NCBI GenBank assembly: GCA_009746045.1
Contig: RPFO01000213.1
Coordinates: 14,180,454-14,244,453 of the forward strand
Direction: 5' to 3'
From: Mesostigma viride
Lineage: Eukaryota > Streptophyta > Mesostigmatophyceae > Mesostigmatales > Mesostigmataceae
Length of the DNA: 64,000 nt
Shown here in pieces: positions 56,801 to 64,000 of the stretch. Within the stretch, counting starts at the first letter, position 1; each line of letters begins with the position of its first letter. The notes beneath the pieces are model-generated. The model was not told the DNA's origin. It ran no database searches and saw only the letters and a list, made by a program, of their open reading frames with translations. Both the position numbers and the translations under genes were made by a program.

Positions 56801-58451
56801 GTCCCTAAGACGCTGCCGGATCCTATGGGTCCTTGGGATTCTATCATGATGGACTTCATCGGCCCGTTCAAGAAGACGAAGAACGGCAACAGCATGGTCT
56901 TGGTGTTCGTGGACCGCCTGACGCGCATGTGTCACCTGGCTCCGTGTCCGGTCGACCTCACAGCGGAGGAGTGCGCCAAGATATACCTGACGCACGTGTT
57001 TCGGTTTCACGGGCTCAGCCGGCAGTTCATCTCTGACCGCGACAAGCTCTTCACGGCCAAATTCTGGCAGGAGTTCTTCGAGCAACTGGGCACCAAGGTG
57101 TCGCTGGGCACGGCCTACCACAGCTCGTCGTCGCACCTGGTGGAGCGGTTGAACCGCACGGTGCAAGAGACCATGCGACACTACACCGACACGGTGGGCA
57201 GCAATTGGGAAGAACTTCTGGGCTTGGTGGAGTTTTCCCTGAACAATGCCCCCCAGGCCGCCCATGGGTTCACCCCCTTTTTCCTCAACTCCGGCCGACA
57301 CCCTCTCACACCGCTCGACTTGCTTGGGAGCCACGAACTGGGAGAGGATCAGGTCAAGCTGGATACCCTGCAAGGGGTTGAGCGGTTGCTGCAGCGGATG
57401 CACCAGGCGCATAACAGCGCGGTTCAGGGCTATCGCGCAGCGGCAGCGCGGTATCTGGCGAGGACAGCCGGCAAGCGGGATCACCGGACGCCGTCCATCG
57501 AGGTGGGCGATTGGGTCCTGGTTGAGGGCCCGCAGATGATTCGGGCGATTTTCGCACAAGGTGGAGAAGGAGCTGAAGACTAAGCTCCGACCCATGTTCC
57601 TGGGACCCTACAAGGTCCTCACCAAGTTCGATGATGTCATGTTCCAGGTGGACATTCCAGTGTCATGGAACCTCACGTCCAACCGTTTCCACCGTGACCA
57701 GCTCAAGTTGTATCACCAGAGTTATTATAAATAGTGACGGAACCTTTTTGCCACTTGGCAATTAGGTCCGTCACTATTTATCCGGCGAAAACCACTCGCC
57801 GGTATCTATTCCGCGTTAAGTTCACGTACGTGAACGTGGCGCGGAATTGATACCGGCGAGTGGTTTTCGCCGGATAAATAGTGACGGACCTAATTGCCAA
57901 GTGGCAAAAAGGTTCCGTCACTATTTATAATAACTAAGACCTCGTAAGTCGGGGGTTCGAATTCCTGTGGTGACACGGGTATTTCCGAATACCGGATACC
58001 AGAAGGCCAAACGAAAGTGCCAGAAGGGAAAAATATGCCCGGTTGGAATATCGTTAAGGCGAGATTCGGTACTGCAGTAGGCATCAGCGGTACGATAGAT
58101 ATCGGCCCCCACACTACGACGTTTTAGTTATTATAAATAGTGACGGACCTAATTGCCAAGTGGCAAAAAGGTTCCGTCACTATTTATAATAACTACCAGA
58201 ACTCCATTCAGGGTAGGGTCAATCCCCCAGCCCCACTGGAGTTCAATCCGGATACGGGGGAACAGGAGGATGAGGTGGCCGCAATCGTGGGTCACCGGGA
58301 TGTCAAACGGGGACGAGGGGTCCAGCGACAATATTGGGTGCGATGGCGATTCGCACAACACGAGTCTGAGGACTCCTGGCGCACCGCTACCGAGTTAGCA
58401 GGGTGCGCCCGCTTACTAGAAGCATACAAGAAGACGCACCAGTTGCGTTAG
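53870..58451 (+). pseudogene. Pol of the Ty3 element (protease, RT, RNase H, integrase, chromodomain), frameshifted and interrupted
   Basis: Protease active site FLVDTGASTSF at about 54070. Reverse transcriptase has GGKWRLVTDYRKLNAI, FTVIDCADGFWQL and catalytic YLDD at 55244-55255. RNase H has TDASK at 55682 and the HTDHRPLTHL segment, integrase an H-x-x-H ... CPSC zinc region (56630-56765) and D,D,E residues in MMDFIGP, ISDRDKLF and HLVERLNR. A C-terminal chromodomain (IVGHR ... QYWVRWRF ... EDSWRTATEL) lies at about 58290-58430. Between about 55575 and 55680 the reading shifts to another frame and back, a third shift is near 57545, and the element at 57720-58194 splits the region before the chromodomain. 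Chromodomains of this kind guide integration to heterochromatin marks. Confidence 0.9.
57720..58194. mobile_element. Foldback/MITE-like element inside pol, 5-bp target duplication
   Basis: ACCAG flanks it (57715-57719 and 58195-58199); removing the element and one ACCAG rejoins LYHQ with NSIQGR in frame. The first 216 bp (57720-57935) form a near-perfect palindrome with 96-bp arms and one mismatch. A 191-bp middle follows, then a 68-bp unit (58127-58194) repeating the palindrome's outer arm, AGTTATTATAAATAGTGACG. The middle has GGTTCGAATTCC at 57954-57965, like a tRNA B box. No protein is coded. Confidence 0.88.
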
Positions 58452-58779
58452 CAGACCACAGCCGGTAGGGTGTAGGGTGAGGGTGGTGCGTGAGCCAGGT
58501 ATTAGGTACGCGTCGACTAACGCCCTGACATCTTGTGTGTGGGCTGTGCAGGGGGACGCCGCGGAGGCGCTTCCCAGAGGCCAGACTCCCGTCGGCGCCG
58601 TGGAGGCTGCTGACGCAGGATTCCGGGATGCAGATGGGGAGTCCAGTGAGGGGGATTTGGTCGACATGGACATACCCGACGATCCGGAGGTCCCAGAACC
58701 GGAAGTGGGGGCGCAAGGACGCAGATAGCTCGTGGAGAGCCTGCGGTCCGAAGGGATGCACCAGGGGCCGCCGGGGGCT

Positions 58780-61093
58780 CGGGAGATGATGGCGGACAGA
58801 CGGGGCCCTCCGCTAGTCGCGAGCGCCGGCAAGAAACCTCGTCAAGGCCTGGAGCACCGGACGAGCGTACGTTGCAGCTGGTAAAGGAGCTGCACGAGGA
58901 GACGTTCAATCCCCGGGTGTTCTTGCGTGACTACGGTCGGGAGGGGGAAGCCCTGTTGGAACGACGACGGCGTCGCCGTAATCAGATGCCGTCGCACCTC
59001 CGCGCTGATTCTATCATGGCGCGGGTCGGCCCTGTGCAGATGGAGACTTTTCGAGGGTTCGTGCGGCGCAACGCGAGGTTCCGGATCGAGACTCGCACGG
59101 CTGCGCGCAACGGCGTGGTGGTCGGGACCGACTGGGAAACACATGAGCGGGAATGCGCCTGTCACGGGTGCATGAACACGCTGGAAGCGGGTCTGGCATT
59201 CCCACGGCTCCTTCTCCTCTTACTTCCACCCCCAGTGCGGAAGCTGCTGGAATACCACTTCCCCCGGTATCTTCCGCCAGAGGGGGCGCTACGGGGTGAA
59301 AAATGCCTGCGAGAAGGGCAGTATTCGTTGCGGCAGGCTCTGGATCGCATCGTGGCTATGGATGATGAGGACCAGGATGATGGAAGTGAGGGGTATGACT
59401 CCGGTTCCGACGACGACCATCCTCCACACCCTCCCTCTCGTTCCCCTCCGCGGGATCCGCCTTCTCGGGGTTCCCAGGGGAGCGGCGGAAGAAGCCGTCC
59501 TGTGCCTCGTTATGAGGCGCCACCGCCGGCGACGGGCTGGGGGCGACCTTCAGGGCGCGAGACGCGGAGTCTTCCGAGGGCTACCGGATGGGGTGGGGGC
59601 ACCCAAGCCGCTCCTCGACGTGTTCCGGAGTGGCCGGCACGTCGTCGCTCGCCATCACGTACCGCCCTCCCGCTCGCGTTCCCGCTCGGACTCCGGGACT
59701 GATGTACGCCCCGCTCGCCAAGCGTCACCACCACCTCGCCGACCAGAGGATCGGCAATGGGAGCGCACGTGGGGGTCGGCGGTGGAGTTGGAGCAAGAGC
59801 GAGAGAATCGGCGACGGCGAACGGATCCGACAGGGACCGCGGTGGCCAGGGCCCGGCGAACGGTCGGCTAGAGAGGAGCCGATTGATGAGGCTCCCGCTG
59901 GCACCCCGCCCGATGCGGGTCAAGAAGAGCCTACCTTCCATGTCTCCCTGGAGCCTCGCTCCCGAGCGGAAGAGGTCCCACCGGAGCCCAACTTCTTGGT
60001 CTCCTTGGAGCCTCGTCACCGGCCTGCCCAGGCCGGATCGTCGATGTCACGTCCTGCGGAGGGACCCAGCAGACCCACCACTACCTCGGATCGACACTCG
60101 CACCTTCCCGCGGCGGGACCGTGCTTACCTAGTACCGTACGGAATGCCGCGGAGGGTCCCAGCATGGCGGGTGTCATGGTGCCGGCGGAACCCGTGGTTA
60201 CCATTGAGACGCTCGTGGCAGCGATGCAATCAGGGCAGGGTCTCATACAGCGGATGCTGGACCAGCTCGGGCGCCAGGGCGATCACTCAGTCGCCACCTC
60301 AGTAGGCTACGAGGCCGCTTCCCGGGCAGCCTCACACGAGGAGTGGTCGATGGGGGACTTCATACGGACAATTCCGGGGAGGACCGTAAGACACGGTGGG
60401 CCGGGGCCTCGAACGGAGAAGTTGTGTGTGATGTTCGAGGGACCCTTGATCTCGGTCCCTCCTGGTATGCACCTGCCCGCCCCTTTGGTTTTTCAAGCGG
60501 GCCCTTGGTGCGCGGTTGACCGTGGTGCTTACTGGGAACAACTAGAGATCACCTTCTTCCCACAGGCGCCGCTGCCCTTGCCGCAACCTGACGACCTTCG
60601 TTTTCCCCGGACGGTGGGCCACACGGTGCGGTTCGGTACCGAGGATTGGTGGGATTGGAGGTATCAGGTGGATGGAGTGGGGCACGTGGTTACGCCGCCC
60701 AAGGTGGCCCCGGCGGAAGGGCGTGCCTTCCTGGAACGGGTGGTGCCGGACATTGTAGGGGCCCCCAGGGCGACCATCCTTGAGGATCACGTGCGCACCG
60801 AGGTTTTTATGATGGGGGTGAAGTTTGTTCGTGATCACCGCTGTGGGGTGGCGGATTGGTCGGCGCTGACCCTTCTCTTTACCCACCCCCAGTATCTCGC
60901 TGGGTTCCTGGCCATGTGGCCCCGGGGTACGTGGGTGGAGCTGTCCCGGTTGGGTCGGCAGAAGACGTCCCCCTATCAGATCGCCTTCGAGGTGGACCTA
61001 TGTGCGCATCCAGGGGTGATGACTCATATTATGACCCCCGTGGGGCGACGGGCTCTCCTTGAGGCCGGCCCAGCAGCTGCGGCGGACTACTAG
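58780..61093 (+). pseudogene. Extra 3' coding region of the Ty3 element, unknown function, two frameshifts
   Basis: After the pol stop at 58451 comes a coding-like region in three successive frames: about 58780-59560 (LQLVKELHEETFNPRVFLRD, FVRRNARFRIETRT, HERECACHGCMNTLEAG), about 59560-59860 (SRSRSRSDSGTDVRPARQ, rich in R, S and P) and about 59860-61093 (EEPTFHVSLEPRSR, ending with a well-composed domain: FEGPLISVPPGMHLPAPLVF, FPRTVGHTVRFGTEDWWDWR, VFMMGVKFVRDHRCGVADW, TSPYQIAFEVDLCAHPG). I recognise no family. There is no signal peptide or membrane segment, so it does not look like an envelope gene. A separate ORF or a gag-like duplicate are the alternatives. Confidence 0.6.
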
Positions 61094-61312
61094 CGGCGGA
61101 CGCTAGAGTAAATAGTTCAGTTTCGGGATGGATAGCGGAGTCCAATCCCCAAAGTTTTGGCTACTACGTCAGGGTTGGGCATGTGTATCGACCTCTAGAG
61201 GAACTGGCATTACTGACCTGCGGGTGAACCGAGGTCGGGACATAGTACTCTTATAGTAGTCTTGTTGTGTGATCCTATTATACCTTTGTACGGTAGGGAC
61301 TACCGACCCCCG

Positions 61313-61326
61313 TGGGGGGGGAGGAG
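61313..61326 (+). promoter_or_regulatory. Polypurine tract of the Ty3 element
   Basis: TGGGGGGGGAGGAG directly before the 3' LTR, the expected plus-strand primer. Confidence 0.9.
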
Positions 61327-61909
61327 TGTTACGTCCCGGCCCTTTAGGTCGGACGTAACAATGGAATAAATTACTAAGGCCTTGTGGCCGTTGTACTAAG
61401 TTTTATGGACATTGACTATTGTGTGAATTGGACTAGTTATTTTGGTCCTAGGTTGCCCTTTTAGGGGCCGGTGCGGTGGCGCCGCGCCAGTTCTGAGTCT
61501 ATCCGTAGTACTAGGCGTGGATCCTGTAGTTGAGGGTCGATGTCGGCCCGGATCCTACGTGGAATGATTGGCTTGGATTGGTCCAGGGAAATTGGCGTGT
61601 ATCTGCGCCGCAATCAACCTAGGTTAAATTGGTCCGAGGACGAGAGTCTCGTCCTCTTGGTTTAATGAATGATATGTGCGAATACGCCTACACATTGAGC
61701 CCGGGGCAATTATCCATTTGTAATTGGTATTGCTAGCCAATATAAGTGTGTACTAATTAGCTTGGCATCAAGCCGTGATGCCAGATATCTCACGACTCAC
61801 GTCGTGAAGCGCAACCTACTTTAGGCTACCTTGAATTATTCCTAATTCCGGCAAGAGGGGTCTTTCGCTACGTAGCTCAGGCTAGGTGTGTCTGGGCTGG
61901 GACGTAACA
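61327..61909 (+). repeat. 3' LTR
   Basis: 583 bp, nearly identical to 49757-50342, followed by the target duplication ATCAC. Confidence 0.95.
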
Positions 61910-63050
61910 ATCACCATCGCCTCAGTTTTGACACTAATCTCCAGCTAGCCCCACCGCCCGCGCCTCCACTGGGCCCAGGCAGTCCAGCCACGTCTGAATG
62001 TGCTCGGGGCTCTCGATGAGGGTGGTATCATCCGCATAAATCAGGTCGGCAAGGCGGTAACCAGGTCTAACCCCGCCGTGCTCTTTCACGTTAAGGATGT
62101 CCAAGCCTGGCTCGAACCCCTTAAGAGCAGTAAAGCGCGCACGTGCCCGGCGCATGACGTGATCCACGACAATAATGAACAGGTATGGGGACAGGACACA
62201 ACCTTGCCACACCCCGTGGTGAAGGGGGAATGGTGGAGTGGTGCCCTCCGCAGTCCGCACTACTGCCTGTGAGCCCTCATACAGTCGGCGAATGGCAGCA
62301 ATAAACGCAGGTGGTACCCGATCCAGAGCTAGGATGGCCCAAAGAGCCTCCCAGAGAACCGTGTCAAAGGCCTTGATATAGTAAACAAAAATGAAGACCA
62401 GCGGCAAACTGTCAGGGGGAAGTCGACGCACCTCCTCCATCAACCGGTGCGCGACAAACACAGCCATGACAGTGTTACGACCACGACGGAAACCCATCTG
62501 AGACTCACCCAGGTGTGGGTCCAGCACGGCGCGAAGCCTGTGCAGCATCATGCGCATGAAGACCTTCAGCGCGGCGCTCTGGAGGCAGACACCCCGGTAG
62601 TTGCCGGGGTCAGCAGCAGAGCCCTTCTAGAGCCCCAGCGCATGCGCGCCCATAATGGCCATGGATGATGCATTTAAGAATCTCGCCGCGCCCTGCCTAT
62701 AATGGGACCCCCATGGATGATGCACTAACTAAGAATTAGCTCAGCCCTGCCTATACACGGAGAGTCACTCTCTGATGAGTTCCATGCCCTAGCTCTTGTA
62801 TATAGCCATGGCCGGCGATCTTAATCCCCCCCCCATGACAGGCTCCCCTTAGCTGGGTTGAGCTTGATAGATCGTGGTGGTGCTAGTGCCTTGGTGCACC
62901 TAGAGCAAGGGTTGTTTACATTCCCACCCTTGCTGGAAGTAGCTTAGAATGTATTAAAAGCCATATGCCCTCAGTTCTCTGGGATATGTGCTACATATAC
63001 ACTCCCAACGGAGTTATGTTCCTAATCAATTAATTAATTAATTAATTAGC

Positions 63051-64000
63051 CCTTCACCTGTCACCTTCACACCAGTGTGTGACCACCTTCATTCTGGATT
63101 CGCTGATACTCATTTCCCATTTCACATCTCTGGTCCCTTATTGGATAATAAATATACCCATTGACTGTAGGTGTAAGTTGGCGATGCCATGGTAACCGGA
63201 GACGTCCGTCCTATAGTCAGCAAAATTGGTGCGAGAGGTCCCCAGTTCGATTCCGGTCGGATTCATTTGCAGATCGCGTTTTTCCGCGTTTTCCGCGGCC
63301 CGGCACTGAACGCAAATGGTTTTCACCTTTGCGGAGTGTCTGATCAGAATACCCATTTCCCGAAATAAGAGGTTTACCTCCAGTGATATCGGTGATTTGA
63401 ATGGTAGTGCATAATTGGTGGTACTGCACGACGGTATTGTACGGAGTTCCTGGTCTGGCAAGCGGATTTTGCATCTCACGTTCCGAAAAGGGCTCGGGTA
63501 CGGCGCGATGTTGTAAAATGGCTCGCAGAAAAGGAACCTAGGCGACTATTTGGCGCCCGGTCGGTCGTGACGTTGTTTACGCCGTTGGATCTGCATCTAC
63601 GGCGTTCGTGGGTTGTTTCGAAACCCTGTCGATGAGAATTTACGGAGTTGGGTATATTCTGATTTGGCACGCCCGGTCGATGAGAATTTACGGAGCTGGG
63701 TATATAATTGATACCTTTCTAATTGACAGATCCGTGAAAATGCAAGAGTCGGAATGAATGAAACGGCTTGACATGTTGTCGTCTAATACTACAACTTAAT
63801 GCCAATCGAAACTCGCCTCCAAAAATATATCTTGATAGAGGCATGCCTCTTATTTAATTTCAAGGTACCTCTTAATTAATCTCGGGCGGCGCCCTCTGAG
63901 AACTTGAGAATTTGAAAACCGGACTCGAGACAATCAGTACAAAAATAATAATTGGACAATCCATTGCATACTGTTGCCCCAAAGGAATAGCTATCTCACT
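63051..64000. other. Unassigned repeats with a tRNA B-box-like word
   Basis: 63239-63249 reads AGTTCGATTCC, like the B box of tRNA-derived SINEs, within 63180-63350; 63309-63350 recurs at 10168-10207. CGATGAGAATTTACGGAG occurs twice (63630 and 63679). No gene is recognised. Confidence 0.45.

Larger units (their letters stand above)
49757..61909 (+). mobile_element. Ty3/gypsy chromovirus-type LTR retrotransposon with extra ORFs, 12.15 kb
   Basis: LTRs of 586 and 583 bp begin TGTTACG and end GTAACA; target duplication ATCAC at 49752-49756 and 61910-61914. Order: 5' LTR, primer site, repeat-bearing leader, ORF with RNase H1 hybrid-binding domain, gag with polyQ and CCHC knuckle, pol in the Ty3 order protease, reverse transcriptase, RNase H, integrase, chromodomain, then about 2.2 kb of extra coding sequence, polypurine tract, 3' LTR. 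Of its length 475 bp are a later foldback insertion. Frameshifts in gag, pol and the 3' ORF make this copy defective. Confidence 0.95.
48878..62631 (-). mobile_element. Family B LINE, 5'-truncated, split by the Ty3 element
   Basis: Minus-strand pieces 62631-61910 and 49756-48878, flanked by the 12-bp duplication GCCCCAGCGCAT. The first piece has reverse transcriptase motifs (LVFIFVYYIKAFDTVLWEA, PLHHGVWQGCVLSPYLF, LIYADDTTL); the second has the C-terminal part (VLTYGAEAWTLPPKLAARL, IRQRRIAFVGHLARTSQVDT, ending KRRRRFDE), the hairpin at 48902-48925 and an AATTT-type tail. About 1.6 kb without the insertion. Frameshifts are few. Confidence 0.83.
47265..63050 (+). mobile_element. Family A half-LINE split by a 13.8 kb nested insertion
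   Basis: Pieces 47265-48877 and 62644-63050. GCCCCAGCGCAT ends the first piece (48866-48877) and starts the second (62632-62643). The second piece carries the rest of the 3' UTR, the hairpin near 62993-63019 and the TAAT-type tail. Joined length is about 2.0 kb, the same as the copy at 42.4 kb. Confidence 0.83.

Noticed and set aside
57936-57975. A tRNA-Thr gene
   Set aside because: A CGT-type anticodon loop and a B box can be seen, but spacing between them is too short and no acceptor stem forms.
57890-58114. Frames with EFEPPTYEV and GIRTPDLRG as proteins
   Set aside because: Typical chance translations of tRNA B-box-like DNA; they lie in the foldback element.
58872-61093. Envelope-like gene of the Ty3 element
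   Set aside because: No signal peptide, no membrane segment and no fusion-type motif; better described as unknown.
1-64000. CRISPR arrays, rRNA, telomere repeats
   Set aside because: No spaced identical repeats with unique spacers, no rRNA core words and no TTTAGGG-type array were seen; the simple repeats present have other units.

Overview
The window reads as nuclear DNA of a GC-rich, intron-bearing eukaryote, most probably a microalga (my inference, perhaps a green alga). Two housekeeping genes are split by ordinary GT-AG introns, the mobile elements are eukaryotic classes (LINEs with L1-type ORF1 and endonuclease/reverse transcriptase ORF2, an R2-like LINE, a Ty3 chromovirus, hAT-like and piggyBac-like elements), and there is no bacterial operon structure. 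I cannot name the species.

Three host genes can be supported. At the left edge is a tubulin-tyrosine-ligase-like ORF (7-981, +, probably cut by the window edge). Near 32.4-41.7 kb lie two divergent genes sharing a 0.77 kb spacer: a four-exon gene for a 120-residue SR splicing factor (32442-35480, -) and a seven-exon gene for the 48 kDa subunit of ER oligosaccharyltransferase (36250-41731, +; 437 codons, all splice phases close). Both coding sequences are free of frameshifts, which argues that base quality is good and that the many frameshifts in the transposons are biological.

Nearly everything else is nested transposon. I use working names. Family A (half-LINE): a 5' UTR, one L1-ORF1-like gene and a 3' UTR, with no ORF2. 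Family B: LINE fragments with ORF2 and an (AATTT)n-like tail. Family C: LINE with ORF1 and ORF2, one nearly complete at 23.4-28.7 kb. Family D: 3' UTR pieces. An R2-like (restriction-enzyme-like endonuclease) LINE is present as two near-identical C-terminal copies plus a reverse transcriptase fragment. Families A-D end in the same kind of 3' hairpin followed by a short repeat tail, and paired substitutions between copies preserve the hairpin.

The right third is a four-deep nest: a family A half-LINE (47265-48877 continued at 62644-63050) holds a family B LINE (minus strand, 12-bp target duplication), which holds a 12.15 kb Ty3/chromovirus (49757-61909, near-identical LTRs, 5-bp target duplication ATCAC), which holds a 475 bp foldback element inside pol. 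The Ty3 element is the most unusual object here: it has a small ORF with an RNase H1 hybrid-binding (viroplasmin-like) domain ahead of gag, repeats in its leader, and about 2.2 kb of unrecognised coding sequence between pol and the 3' LTR. DNA transposons with readable ends sit at 4502-5284, 7248-8772 (TTAA, piggyBac-like), 11790-13357 and 44292-46172 (8-bp duplications). Large simple-sequence arrays, (GGAT)n at 2.5 kb, (GGGT)n at 16.9 kb and a pyrimidine array in an intron at 38.6 kb, complete the picture.
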